A stretch of 64,000 bases of DNA from Halohasta litchfieldiae (GCF_002788215.1 NZ_CP024845.1:2728001-2792000), one strand, 5' to 3'. Positions 8,672 to 17,827 are shown, counted from the stretch's first letter. Notes: generated from the sequence alone by a model not told the origin. Numbers and translations: made by a program.

Positions 8672-10291
8672 ATGTCTCTATCAAGTGATCTTAATCTAGA
8701 ATTAGCTTGGGAGAAAACTAAAAGGAATCTGTCCCGGAATGACAAAATATTCATTAATAATCCTTATATTACTGAAATTATTGACCATGATCGAAGCGAA
8801 TACATAGAACAACTCTCGCAAAAACTTGACAGTGGTTATTCCCCATCAGATTCACGTACTGTTAGTTTTCCTAAAAAAGATTGGAATGTTCGTCCTGCTA
8901 GTGTTCTAAAAATTACTGATCTAACCATCTACTCAGCGATTATCATCGAGCTTTATGATGATATTCGGAGCGAAATACAGTGGTCAGCACAAGACCGACG
9001 TTTTTCTAGAATTTTGCTTGATGATATTAGTGAGAATAGCTATTGGATGGAAAATCCATTTAAATCTTGGAAGCAGTGGAATGAGAAGAGTCAAACACTT
9101 TATAATGAATATGAATATGTACTTTCAACAGATATATCGTCTTATTTTGAGAATGTCGAACATCGAATATTAGACTCAAATCTGAGAGAGATAACTGATA
9201 ACGAGAAATTAAGAGATCTACTTTGGAAATTTCTTGCACGATGGAATCGTCCAAAGGGTCGTGGACTACCACAAGGTTACTACCCCTCTAATATTCTTTC
9301 AGAGCTATATTTAAACAGAATAGATAAGAGAATTAAATCAGAAGGTTACGATCACACTCGATATGGAGATGATTTAAAAATATATTGTCGAAATAGAAAT
9401 GATGCAATAAATATGCTAAATAAGTTGTCAGAATTGTATAGAAATAAGGGTCTGTATATAAATAAAAGTAAAACAGAAATCTTGACTTCTAAAGAGGCTA
9501 AGAGAAAGTTCAAAGATCCGAGAGAGATTATTAAACAGTTACAGCCAAAAATAGTTGACAGAATAAGACAGGAACGTGAAGACCGGAGGAAGAAAATTAA
9601 AGCCAAAAGAGATAAAGATTCATCAGATAGTAGAAATTATATACCGTACACAGATGGCGGTGAAATAGATGAATCAGACATTAGAGAAGATGAAGAAATA
9701 ATTCTTTTAGGGAATGCTTTTAAGAAGCATATTGAAGATTCTGACCTAGATAATAAAAGTTTGTTTAATTATTTAGTAAGGAACTTGGGAGATGTTAACA
9801 GCCATTATGCTGTGCCATATTGTCTTGATAGAATAAAAGACGGTAGAACACAGATAAGAAGAATTGTTGATAAGTATTTCTCCAAGTTAAATAATCGGGA
9901 TGAAATTGCTAATAAATTGATTAGCATGATTCTAAATGAAGAGATTATCTATGAATTTCAGAAATTTGTTATTGTTCGATGGATATTTCAGAGTAATATT
10001 AAAACAAAGAAGACAATATCTGGGATGCGAAGACTATTCAGAGAACCTCAACAAATCCCCGAAACTAGAAACTATATAATAGCATATTTAGGCAAATACG
10101 GTGATAAAACAGATGTTGAGACAATATCAGAAGAGTATCCTAAATCAAATAATCCTGTTCAAAAATCAATTATTTTAATCGCTATTCGGGATATGGACCC
10201 TGAAATAAGAGGTGCCTTTTATAATCAAGCTAGTAAAGACCACCAATATTGCAAGTCATCTGTAGCTCTTGCAAAGAATATTTCCGGCTGA
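8672..10291 (+). CDS. Reverse transcriptase, solo defence-type (Abi/UG-like)
   Basis: The 539-residue protein carries the RT core: motif A VLSTDISSYFENVEHR (Asp154), motif B GRGLPQGYYPSNILSELYL (PQG at 200-202), motif C RYGDDLKIY (Asp233-Asp234), and a motif D-like GLYINKSKTEIL. All three catalytic aspartates are present. There is no maturase, endonuclease or integrase domain, so it is neither a group II intron nor a retrotransposon enzyme. The C-terminal half (about 330-539) is helical and repeat-like (NRDEIANKLISMILNEEIIYEF, PVQKSIILIAIRDM), as in AbiA/AbiK and 'unknown group' RTs of defence systems. The gene is far more AT-rich than both neighbours and sits alone between core genes, which indicates transfer. 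It should synthesise DNA, but template and trigger are unknown. Confidence 0.88.
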   Translation: MSLSSDLNLELAWEKTKRNLSRNDKIFINNPYITEIIDHDRSEYIEQLSQKLDSGYSPSDSRTVSFPKKDWNVRPASVLKITDLTIYSAIIIELYDDIRSEIQWSAQDRRFSRILLDDISENSYWMENPFKSWKQWNEKSQTLYNEYEYVLSTDISSYFENVEHRILDSNLREITDNEKLRDLLWKFLARWNRPKGRGLPQGYYPSNILSELYLNRIDKRIKSEGYDHTRYGDDLKIYCRNRNDAINMLNKLSELYRNKGLYINKSKTEILTSKEAKRKFKDPREIIKQLQPKIVDRIRQEREDRRKKIKAKRDKDSSDSRNYIPYTDGGEIDESDIREDEEIILLGNAFKKHIEDSDLDNKSLFNYLVRNLGDVNSHYAVPYCLDRIKDGRTQIRRIVDKYFSKLNNRDEIANKLISMILNEEIIYEFQKFVIVRWIFQSNIKTKKTISGMRRLFREPQQIPETRNYIIAYLGKYGDKTDVETISEEYPKSNNPVQKSIILIAIRDMDPEIRGAFYNQASKDHQYCKSSVALAKNISG

Positions 10292-10450
10292 ACAGAATTT
10301 AGATCGTTACTTTTTAATTTGAAATATTAAATTAGTGTCTGATTCTACGTATTCTATTATTTGATAGCAGTGCTGACTCCCAGTCGACCACCCCAAACCA
10401 GTCCCCATTCCTGAATCAGTGCTTTACCCCACCGGGCCCAATGCCAGCCT

Positions 10451-10849
10451 ATGGCTGACCACAACGAACCCGACCTCTCGGCGGCCGAAAAGGAGGCCTT
10501 GCATGACATCCAGCATGCGACCGAACATCTGTATCAGGGGTTCGGCAACCTCATCGCGTTTCACCACAAAACCGGGCGTGCGATGGATAAGCTGGCTCAA
10601 GCCGAGGAAACCCTCCGCAAGGCGGGCCACGAGGAGTACGCCGACGAACTCCGCGAGAAGCATCTCCCCTCGGGTGCGGTCGACGACATGTGGACCTACG
10701 AGGTCGTCGACACCTTTCGGCACGGCTTCCTGCCGGAGATCACCGAGTTCGACGACCGGATTCGGAGGGATATCGCCGACGGCCACCACCACATCACTGA
10801 AAGCGAGCAGCAGGAGGAATGGCGCGACCGCGTCGACTGGGAACCCTAA
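10451..10849 (+). CDS. Conserved haloarchaeal protein, helical, unknown function
   Basis: A 132-residue acidic, largely helical protein (SAAEKEALHDIQHATEHLYQ, MDKLAQAEETLRKAGHEEYADEL) with many His residues (HHKTGRAMDK, DGHHHITESE). No membrane segment and no recognised domain. GC content returns to the core level from about 10380, marking the right edge of the AT-rich insert. The gene ends 12 bp before the convergent gene at 10862. Confidence 0.7.
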   Translation: MADHNEPDLSAAEKEALHDIQHATEHLYQGFGNLIAFHHKTGRAMDKLAQAEETLRKAGHEEYADELREKHLPSGAVDDMWTYEVVDTFRHGFLPEITEFDDRIRRDIADGHHHITESEQQEEWRDRVDWEP

Positions 10850-10861
10850 GGCTCCAATCGA

Positions 10862-11158
10862 CTACTCGTCGTCGCTCTCTGCGAGATAGGCGTCGACTTT
10901 CTCGGCGTATCGCTCCAACTCCGAGGCCAACTCGCGGGCCTGATCCGGCGTCAGTCGCACGCGGTCGGCGTGCGCTGGGAGGTGTTCAAGCTCCGCGTTG
11001 TCGAGTTCCAGCTCCAGTTTGACGTGGTCGGGCTTCTTGCGCGGCGCGGTGGCGTTGACGACTGCGTAGGCCGATTCGGTGAAGTCGTGGGCTTCGGCCT
11101 CACCATCGATCAGGTCCAGAGTCGTATAGGCGTTGACTGAGAGGAGTCTATCGGACAT
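10862..11158 (-). CDS. Conserved haloarchaeal protein, unknown function
   Basis: A 98-residue protein with a beta-rich N-terminal part (MSDRLLSVNAYTTLDLIDGEAEAHDFTESAYAVVNATA) followed by KLELELDNAELEHLPAHADRVRLTPDQARELASELERYAEKVDAYL. The second half reads like a small strand-helix module in which LTPDQARELASEL forms a helix. The protein is widespread in Halobacteria as a hypothetical; no function can be given from the sequence. Confidence 0.7.
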   Translation of the reverse strand: MSDRLLSVNAYTTLDLIDGEAEAHDFTESAYAVVNATAPRKKPDHVKLELELDNAELEHLPAHADRVRLTPDQARELASELERYAEKVDAYLAESDDE

Positions 11159-11222
11159 CGTGGCTGTGTAGAGGTGGGGCTGGCTCTTGAGGCTTTATCA
11201 GTTGGTAGGGCGAGCATACGGT

Positions 11223-11528
11223 ATGGCCGTCGACCACCCAGTCATCGAACAGCGACTTGCGACCGTGGCCAGCGACGCGCTTGATGCGGACGTCGACTGG
11301 ACAATTAAAGAAGCGGGCGATGGCTGTCGACTCGTGCTGCCGGATCGCGTGCTCGACATTAGCCAGCGCGATGGACCGGCAGAGACCGCCCGCTGGGTGC
11401 TTACACTGCAGGCTGATGGAGCGATTGTGAGCAAGTTCGGTCCCTACGAGTCGACCGAGGACCTCGTCGACCAACTCAAAACAGTCCTCACGAGCGACGT
11501 CTTCTATACGGTTTGTTGCGACGGATAA
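11223..11528 (+). CDS. Small conserved haloarchaeal protein, unknown function
   Basis: A 101-residue protein starting MAVDHPVIEQRLATVASDALDADVDW, with a predicted helix-then-sheet layout (TIKEAGDGCRLVLPDRVLDIS, WVLTLQADGAIVSKFGPYESTEDLVDQL). The start at 11223 is preferred to 11187 because the extra residues are not conserved-looking. It is divergent from the gene at 10862 and convergent with dabA. No function recognised. Confidence 0.65.
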   Translation: MAVDHPVIEQRLATVASDALDADVDWTIKEAGDGCRLVLPDRVLDISQRDGPAETARWVLTLQADGAIVSKFGPYESTEDLVDQLKTVLTSDVFYTVCCDG

Positions 11529-11553
11529 TAGGAGAGCCTGAGGCTGGCAGTGG

Positions 11554-14007
11554 TTAGTCGTCAGCGGTGGGGGCTACTCTCGTCGTCGTCCCAATCGGCT
11601 CGGCGGTCCGTTCGTCGGCATCCAGCGCGGTCCACTCTAGTTCGCCTGCGTAGTGGAACGTGCCGTGGTTCTGTGTGGGATCGACAACCGTTAGCGAGAG
11701 CCATCCGTTGTCCAGCAGTTGCGTGACTTCCTCGTTTGCCGAGAGAATATCGGTCACACGGTCGACGGGCGCGTGAATCACCGTCGAGAGACGGAGCGGC
11801 TGGTGGTACGGCGTCTCGTCGTCGGCCATCACCGACTGGAGCGGCAGGCCAGTCAGCAGGTCGCCACCGTTGCCCTGATAGACGCCGACGTTGCCGACCG
11901 GGTTGTGGGTGACTTTTGACCCGCTGCCGAAGGTTGCGGTGTCGACGGTCGCGAAGTAGTACTGGTTGTTGATCCACTGGGTGACGACCATCGGGCCGGC
12001 CATGATCGCTTCGAGGGCCTCGCCGTCGGGATCGGTCGACCAATCGTAGGAATGGAGGAATGCGCGGCCGTCGAGATCACAGCCAGCGGTGAGGTCGCGC
12101 GGTCCGATGACGAACGACGCGTTGCCAGCCAGCCCCCATTCGGGGCGGGTCTCGGCCCAGTCGGCCGCACGGCGCTCGGTCTCTGTGAGGCCATCGGTGT
12201 CTGTGCCCATGGACTCGGCGCGTTCGGCGGCCGCTCCGGCGCGGGCTGTGTCGAGATCGGCCTGTAGCTGGTCGACATCATCAGCGTGGCTTTCTGGAAT
12301 GTCGCTGGTGTAGAGCGTAATCTCGTCGGTCGTCGTGTTGTGCTCGCCAGCGAGGAACAGGGTATCCTCAGGAATATCATGTCCGCGGGCACGGAGTTCG
12401 TCTTTGACTGCCTCGTCGTTACAGATGGCCGCCAGCACGCGAGCGCTCGGTCCGCCGGGGTTGCCAGCGCAGGCCCCGCAGTCGAGGCTCGATCCGAACG
12501 GATTGTTCGACGTCTCGCTGGCGTGGCCGGTAAAGACAACGAGGCGGGCAAACTGCTCCCAGCCCATGAGGTCGAAGGCGGTTTCGGCGTACTCGACTTT
12601 CTCGTCGAGGGTTAGCCCTTCGCGGAGTTCGGTCATCGCGTCTGGGTTGTAGTCGACCGAGGGCTCGCAGAACTCGTGAGAGTGATGGGAGTGGTCGACG
12701 CTGTCAGTGAACGCCGAAAAGCGATCTGGCACCAGTGTCCGGGCGGCCAGCGCGGCCCCGTAGCCTGCGCCGGCGCTCTCGACGAAGCTAAAGGCGGTTG
12801 CGGCGTTGGATTTGAGTGCTTTGAGGACGTTGTGGCCCATCTCCGTGGTCTGCTGCCAGCGGTCGTAGGCGTCTCGTGTGGCGTCTGTCCCCGACGTCGG
12901 GCGGTCGGTGATGCGGTGTTGGGCATCCACGATTGGGGGACAGGCGTCGACTGTCACGTCCGAATCGTACCCTTCGTGGCGCATCGGGATGCCGAAAAAA
13001 CCGGCGTAGCCGTGGGTCTCGTAGGCCCCCGTCGACTCGATGTGGCGGCGGATGATCTCCGAGCGCGTGTCGATACAGAACACCATTTGTGCATCCGGAC
13101 GGCCACTGTCTTCTGCCTCGGAGAGCGAGCCACTGGCCTCGGCGACGACGTCGACCAACTCCTCGCGGTAGGTGCGTTCCCATGCGGTCAGCCAGACTTC
13201 GGCCAGCGGAACCTCGTCCCCTGCGGTGTCGGCAGCGTCAGTCCACTCGGTCGGTGGCTCGATGGGCGAACCAAGGAGGTTCGCGATTGTCAGGCGCACT
13301 GCAAGGTAGTCAACGAGGCTAATCGGATACGTCGACTGCCAGGCATCGTCGCTGTCGGCCTGCTGTTTGATCAGTCCAGTCCACCCCGGCAATGCGGTCA
13401 GGTGGTACTCGAAGATCGTCTCCCACTGGTCGACTGGGGAGTCTACGAGAACCTCTTCGATGGCCGCAACTGGCTCGTCGGGCCGGTCAGCAATCGAGCC
13501 ACTGTTGGGTAGGTTGCGGTCGTGGCGAGCCACCGTACGGAACGCGGTATAAAATCCTTCCTCGCGGTTCGGCATCGGCCACTCGGTTTGGCCCTGATCG
13601 AGGAACGCCGCCAGCCATTTCGTCAGCAGGAGGTCGACTGCCTCGTCAGCGGTCGAGGCGGTGTCGTCGGTCGAATCGCCGTCGTCGGCTCTCGCCATCT
13701 CCATGCGATTCAACAGCGCTTCGGGATCGTCATCATAGCCGTAGTCGACCAACTCCTGCTGTAGCAGTTCGGAGTCGATCTGGCCATCGTTCCACGCCGC
13801 TCGAAAGACGTCGACGCTCGGGTAGCCATCGCTGCCGAACAGTCGCTCGGCCTCGGCGGCGGCCTCGTGGAACGGCTGGTCTTCGAACCCCGAAAGCGGG
13901 TTGGCCGTCACAAAGGAGTGGAGCGGCCACGCCGACCCGACCGTGGTTGCTGCGGCTTCGATGCTATCTTCGACCGTCGTTTCGTGGATCTGGCTTTCAG
14001 TACTCAT
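11554..14007 (-). CDS. dabA: DabA, carbonic-anhydrase-like subunit of the DAB inorganic-carbon pump (DUF2309)
   Basis: This 817-residue soluble protein belongs to DUF2309/UPF0753. The predicted zinc site is complete: Cys311 and Asp313 (MVFCIDTRSE), His495 (TGHASETSNNPF) and Cys510 (SSLDCGACAGNPGG). The 15-residue gap between the last His and Cys equals that of the characterised bacterial DabA. The C-terminal part contains GNVGVYQGNGGDLLTGLPLQS and LRLSTVIHAP, family hallmarks. DabA works with a membrane ion channel subunit to hydrate CO2 vectorially and trap bicarbonate in the cell. The start codon overlaps the end of dabB by 11 bp, so the two are co-transcribed. Haloarchaea are heterotrophs, so the bicarbonate would feed carboxylation reactions rather than autotrophy. 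Confidence 0.93.
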   Translation of the reverse strand: MSTESQIHETTVEDSIEAAATTVGSAWPLHSFVTANPLSGFEDQPFHEAAAEAERLFGSDGYPSVDVFRAAWNDGQIDSELLQQELVDYGYDDDPEALLNRMEMARADDGDSTDDTASTADEAVDLLLTKWLAAFLDQGQTEWPMPNREEGFYTAFRTVARHDRNLPNSGSIADRPDEPVAAIEEVLVDSPVDQWETIFEYHLTALPGWTGLIKQQADSDDAWQSTYPISLVDYLAVRLTIANLLGSPIEPPTEWTDAADTAGDEVPLAEVWLTAWERTYREELVDVVAEASGSLSEAEDSGRPDAQMVFCIDTRSEIIRRHIESTGAYETHGYAGFFGIPMRHEGYDSDVTVDACPPIVDAQHRITDRPTSGTDATRDAYDRWQQTTEMGHNVLKALKSNAATAFSFVESAGAGYGAALAARTLVPDRFSAFTDSVDHSHHSHEFCEPSVDYNPDAMTELREGLTLDEKVEYAETAFDLMGWEQFARLVVFTGHASETSNNPFGSSLDCGACAGNPGGPSARVLAAICNDEAVKDELRARGHDIPEDTLFLAGEHNTTTDEITLYTSDIPESHADDVDQLQADLDTARAGAAAERAESMGTDTDGLTETERRAADWAETRPEWGLAGNASFVIGPRDLTAGCDLDGRAFLHSYDWSTDPDGEALEAIMAGPMVVTQWINNQYYFATVDTATFGSGSKVTHNPVGNVGVYQGNGGDLLTGLPLQSVMADDETPYHQPLRLSTVIHAPVDRVTDILSANEEVTQLLDNGWLSLTVVDPTQNHGTFHYAGELEWTALDADERTAEPIGTTTRVAPTADD

Positions 14008-15487
14008 TGTACTCCTCCGTGGAGGTCAGGATGGTTTCGGATGGTGGCTGGGTTGCGTTCAGCAACGCGACGTACAGTCGCTGGCTGCGTTGGTAGAGCC
14101 CGGTCTCAATCACAACGTAGGCAATCGCGAACGCAACCGCGACGACGCCGTGAACAGCCGTTAGCTCCGCCGGTGCTGCGACAATCGGGATGCCCTTCAT
14201 TATGCCCGCGATGGCCGTGTAGGCTCCCGCGTACACCGCGATTGCTGGCAGGAAAACTAGCGGGATGAGGCCGTACCGCGTGGCCGCCGAGACAGACGTC
14301 TGTGCGAGGGCGTTCCGCGTTGCGTGGAGCGTCGTCAGCACGACCAGGAGGGCCAAGAGGAGTCCGCTGTCGACACTCAACCCCTTCCCGGTGAGAACCC
14401 CAAACAGGATGCCACCGACGACGGCTGTCAGTACGGTGACGAGGAAGCCGATAGCGCTCAGTGATCTGGGTTTGTGTTTGGTTTTCGTTGGACTGGTCTG
14501 TGTGACTCCATCGCCCGCCGAGAGGAACTGGTAGGCCTTATAAAATCCATGCAAAATGAGGTGGGTGATCGCCGCCCCGAAGAAGCCGAGGCCGGCCTGC
14601 ATGATCATGAATCCCATCTGGCCCACCGTCGAACAGCCGAGTTGACTCTTGATATCGGGTTGTACTGATTTCAGGAACTTCCCCGAGAGGGCGCTTATCG
14701 CACCAACGACCACGACCAGCAGCATGAAGCGGGCGTCGACCGAGATCACGGGCGCAAAACGAACCAGCAGGACGCCGCCCGCGTTGACGAACCCGGCGTG
14801 CATCAGTGCTGAGGCCGGAGTCGGCGCAGTCATCGAGGCGAGCAACCACGTTTGGAACGGCACCAGTGCGGACTGGATCATCGCCGCACCCAAGAGTGCG
14901 CCCGCCGCGACGAGCCACGGTGTGAACGGAACGGTATCGGCGGCTGCCGCGATGCCCGAGATACTGGTCGCGCCCGTCGACACCCACAGCGTTGCGAGCG
15001 CGACGGTCAGGAGCCCACCGCTTGCGAGGAAATACCGGCGGGCCAGTCCGGCGGCGGCCTGTGCCTGTGGCCATTCCTGAACGTGGCCGATCAACTCGGC
15101 CATGGTGAGGCCCATTGCGAGCCACGCGACCGCAAACAGTGCGATATGATCGGCCGCAACCAACACCATCACGACCAGCGTGAAGCCGAACACGCCGGCA
15201 AAGAACCGCTCGATCTGCTGTTGGCCGGCCATATACCGGCGCGAGTAGCTGTGGACGATCCCACTGAAGAAGGTGACAACGGTCCACATCACAACGGTGA
15301 GTCCGTCGACAGCGACGACGCCTGAGATGCCCCACGTCCCGTCGGTCCAGAGCCGCACCCCGAGCACACCGAGCGTGGCGACCCACAGCAACCACACCAG
15401 CCGCGTGAGAACGGCCGGGAGAAGCGATTCTGGGTTGGTTCTGTTCGGGAGCTGTCCCACCGTCGTCAACTGATCCTGTTCTGTCAT
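13997..15487 (-). CDS. dabB: DabB, proton-antiporter-like membrane subunit of the DAB pump
   Basis: A protein of about 496 residues starting MTEQDQLTTVGQLPNRT, with some 13 hydrophobic segments of the NuoL/MrpA proton-conducting family. It contains the usual marks: GIVHSYSRRYMAGQQQIERFF, ALLGAAMIQSALVPFQTWLLASMTAPTPASALMHAGFVNAGGVLLVRF, and SQLGCSTVGQMGFM. In DAB systems this subunit passes cations to drive DabA. It lies directly upstream of dabA with an 11-bp overlap. An in-frame start at 15571 would add 28 residues without family similarity, so 15487 is preferred. TTTAATACG about 95 bp upstream is the best TATA candidate. Confidence 0.9.
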   Translation of the reverse strand: MTEQDQLTTVGQLPNRTNPESLLPAVLTRLVWLLWVATLGVLGVRLWTDGTWGISGVVAVDGLTVVMWTVVTFFSGIVHSYSRRYMAGQQQIERFFAGVFGFTLVVMVLVAADHIALFAVAWLAMGLTMAELIGHVQEWPQAQAAAGLARRYFLASGGLLTVALATLWVSTGATSISGIAAAADTVPFTPWLVAAGALLGAAMIQSALVPFQTWLLASMTAPTPASALMHAGFVNAGGVLLVRFAPVISVDARFMLLVVVVGAISALSGKFLKSVQPDIKSQLGCSTVGQMGFMIMQAGLGFFGAAITHLILHGFYKAYQFLSAGDGVTQTSPTKTKHKPRSLSAIGFLVTVLTAVVGGILFGVLTGKGLSVDSGLLLALLVVLTTLHATRNALAQTSVSAATRYGLIPLVFLPAIAVYAGAYTAIAGIMKGIPIVAAPAELTAVHGVVAVAFAIAYVVIETGLYQRSQRLYVALLNATQPPSETILTSTEEYNEY

Positions 15488-15887
15488 CGTTTGCTCCAGT
15501 GTCGACGGCCTGCTGCAACCGGTGGCTTCCAGAACCACCAGCGCTGCAGCAGCCCGGTCGTCTTCACTCATTGCTACGAACAGACTACGTATTAAATCCT
15601 TTTATCCTCCCAAACTGTTCGCTAAGAAGGCCATTAAAGAACATTATAGTCTTCGCTCTGGCAGGAACTAGTATCGGACTCAACGATAGGTTGCGTACTC
15701 AATAATACAGATTCCTGACGGAGACCGACTCGTCAGGGGGAAGTTGTGCATCGGGTTCGGTGTGAGCCACTGTTCGTGGGCATACGCCTTCTGTAACCGT
15801 ATTGCTCCAAACAGTAGCTTATCTCTACCGTTTCGTTCGATATGGTGAGATAGGAACTCATATTGGGATGAAACTGGGTATCAGGGT
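15488..15887. other. Intergenic region between divergent dabB and amidohydrolase genes
   Basis: These 400 bp hold no convincing gene. They contain AT-rich promoter-like stretches for dabBA (around 15580-15600) and a short inverted repeat GACTCGTCAG near 15727. No RNA gene was recognised. Confidence 0.5.
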
Positions 15888-16904
15888 ATGGAACAGTTCG
15901 AGGGGACGATTCTCACGGGGGAATCGTTTGAGCCACTAGATGGCCGGATTATCGTCGCGGACGGGCGAATCGAGGCGGTCGAACAGATTGAGACGGCGTC
16001 GACCGACATCATCGTTCCCGCGTTCGTCAACGCCCACACTCACGTCGGGGATTCGGTCGCCAAGGAGGCGGGCGTTGGGCTCTCGCTCGAGGAGGCGGTC
16101 GCCCCACCGGATAGTCGCAAACACCGGCGGCTGGCAGCCGCCAGTCGGGACGAACTCGTCGCGGCGATGGGTCGGACGCTCCGGTTCATGGAGCAGACCG
16201 GGACCGCGGCGTTCCTCGACTTTCGAGAGTCGGGTCTCGACGGTGCCCGCGCCCTTCGTGCGGCCGAGGAGGGACGAGAGATCGACGCATTCATTTTTGG
16301 AAGCGACGACCCTGCCGTTCTTGATGTGGCCGACGGGTTCGGCGCAAGTGGTGCGAACGACGCCAACTTCACTGCCGAGCGCGCCGCGGCCCGCGAGGCC
16401 GGGGCTCCGTTTGCGATCCACGCTGGCGAACCGGACGCCACCGACATCCACCCCGCCTTAGATCTCGAACCGGAGCTGCTCGTTCATATGGTTCACGCGG
16501 AGCAATCACATCTTGACCGCGTCGACGCCCAATCGATTCCCATTGCTGTCTGTCCACGTGCAAACTGCGTCCTCGATGTGGGTCGACCGCCGATTCGTGA
16601 GCTGCTCGACCACACAACGGTCGCACTGGGGACCGACAACGTCATGCTCAATCCGCCGTCGATGTTTCGGGAGATGGCCTACACGGCCAAAACGTTCGAC
16701 GTGACTGCTCGGGAGGTCTTGGGGATGGCGACGACCGCAGGCGCAGAGATCGCCGGTCTCGACTGCGGCGTCATCGAGCCGGGGCGACGAGCTGCCCTGC
16801 TGATTCTGGACGGCGATTCGGACAACCTCGCGGGAACTGTCGACCCACTACAGGCGGTCGTCAGACGGGCGACCGCACGCGATGTAAAACGCGTCGTGTT
16901 GTAA
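15888..16904 (+). CDS. Amidohydrolase-family metal-dependent hydrolase/deaminase
   Basis: The 338-residue protein starts with the small beta domain (GTILTGESFEPLDGRIIVADGRI). The barrel follows, with metal-binding NAHTHVGDS, a later His in FAIHAGEPDA, His in HMVHAEQ, and Asp in ALGTDNVMLNPPSMF. It ends in the returning beta domain (GVIEPGRRAALLIL). This is the cytosine deaminase/chlorohydrolase-type branch of the amidohydrolase superfamily; HTH, HAGE and GTDN suggest deamination or hydrolysis of a heterocycle. Substrate not determinable. It converges with the Lrp-type gene 6 bp downstream. Confidence 0.85.
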   Translation: MEQFEGTILTGESFEPLDGRIIVADGRIEAVEQIETASTDIIVPAFVNAHTHVGDSVAKEAGVGLSLEEAVAPPDSRKHRRLAAASRDELVAAMGRTLRFMEQTGTAAFLDFRESGLDGARALRAAEEGREIDAFIFGSDDPAVLDVADGFGASGANDANFTAERAAAREAGAPFAIHAGEPDATDIHPALDLEPELLVHMVHAEQSHLDRVDAQSIPIAVCPRANCVLDVGRPPIRELLDHTTVALGTDNVMLNPPSMFREMAYTAKTFDVTAREVLGMATTAGAEIAGLDCGVIEPGRRAALLILDGDSDNLAGTVDPLQAVVRRATARDVKRVVL

Positions 16905-16909
16905 TCGGC

Positions 16910-17374
16910 TTACTCGGTGTCGAACTTGCCGAACGGCTTCGTCTCGTGACTCCGGACGAGGACCTCGTCGGCGACAGTCAGCCCCATATCGAGCAGTTCC
17001 TGTGCAACTGGCGTGATGTCGCTGTCAGTCTCCCCGACAGCCGTCACGAGGAGGTTCTGCTCGCCTGTGACGAGTTCTTGGACGGAGACAACGCCATCGA
17101 TATCGAGGATCTCGGAACTACGTTCGCCACGCTCGGGAATCGTGGCGGTACAGTACAACAACATTCGGAGGGGATACCCCGATTTCTGGTAGTCGACCTC
17201 GGCTTTGTACCCCTTGATTATCTCACTGGATTCGAGACGCTGGATACGTTTGCGAACCGTACTGTCCGAGGTCCCCGTTCGCTCTGCGATGTCGCCGGAC
17301 GACATGTTGCGTGCGTCCTCTTGGAGCGCGTGGAGGATCGCTCGGTCGACGTCGTCGATCTCCTCGCCGTTCAT
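16910..17374 (-). CDS. Lrp/AsnC-family transcriptional regulator
   Basis: The 154-residue protein starts MNGEEIDDVDRAILHALQEDARNMSSGDIAERTGTSDSTVRKRI. This is the Lrp winged helix-turn-helix with recognition helix DSTVRKRIQRLESSEIIKGY. The RAM/AsnC effector domain follows (MLLYCTATIPERGE, VSVQELVTGEQNLLVTAVG). The start at 17374 matches the family; the upstream open frame runs through the tRNA-like sequence and is not coding. Lrp proteins sense amino acids or related metabolites; the target is unknown. Confidence 0.88.
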   Translation of the reverse strand: MNGEEIDDVDRAILHALQEDARNMSSGDIAERTGTSDSTVRKRIQRLESSEIIKGYKAEVDYQKSGYPLRMLLYCTATIPERGERSSEILDIDGVVSVQELVTGEQNLLVTAVGETDSDITPVAQELLDMGLTVADEVLVRSHETKPFGKFDTE

Positions 17375-17455
17375 ACCCCTCCGTCTCACGGCATCAATAA
17401 AGACACTTTGGCTCAACGGAGTCGCAACTGTCGGGATTGTCTGCTCTGAAAAGGA

Positions 17456-17500
17456 TGCTCGATCAGGGATTCGAACCCTGGTCCTCGGCTCGAAAGGCCT
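17456..17500 (-). pseudogene. 3' half of a tRNA-Glu(UUC)-like sequence
   Basis: On the minus strand one can read an anticodon arm GGC-CTTTCGA-GCC (loop with anticodon TTC), a variable region, a perfect T arm CAGGG-TTCGAAT-CCCTG, and an acceptor 3' strand ATCGAGC plus A. The 5' side does not give a proper tRNA: a GCTCGAA that could pair in the acceptor exists at 17527-17533, but no D arm with GG in the loop can be formed. The sequence therefore looks like the downstream half of a tRNA-Glu gene joined to foreign DNA, as left by integration or excision of an element. It could also be an odd intact gene, but I consider that unlikely. Confidence 0.5.
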
Positions 17501-17527
17501 GTATTCATCAGCGAATGATGAGGTGTT
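17494..17527. repeat. 34-bp direct repeat, left copy
   Basis: Matches 19903-19936 at 32 of 34 positions, beginning AAGGCCTGTATTCATCAGC and ending TGATGAGGTGTT. Both copies contain the palindrome CATCA-(5 nt)-TGATG on the complementary strand, with the two differences confined to its loop. The first bases overlap the tRNA-like anticodon arm. The two copies bracket an AT-rich 2.4-kb segment with two genes, so they may be attachment-site halves of a small integrated element. Confidence 0.6.
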
Positions 17528-17827
17528 TCGAGCGCATTCAATCTCGCCTAAGTGCGGTGTTTGGCCGCTTACAATAGCTAACACGTAACCTTACCACTTA
17601 AAATACCCAGATGATTGTCCACCTGCCAAGTCAGGTTCAAAGGATTATATTCCGAAAATGGATGATTTGTGATAGAATTGATAACCGCCCCTCAGAATAC
17701 GTAGACTTCCACTTAGAAATTAGTGTTTCAGGAGTCGGTGCCCAGCCCTCAGAAAGGTTCTACTCTGTGACATCGATATTCTGGGTATACACAAATTTAA
17801 TAACATATCTTTGTGTTCTTGTATTAG

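Noticed and set aside
9940-10291. Group II intron RNA around the reverse transcriptase
   Set aside because: No domain V/VI hairpin or maturase domain X is seen, and the protein has a repeat-like helical C-terminus instead.
17456-17533. Complete 78-nt tRNA-Glu gene on the minus strand
   Set aside because: Acceptor and T arm can pair, but position 7 mismatches and no D arm with a GG loop can be drawn, so I list only a tRNA-like 3' half.
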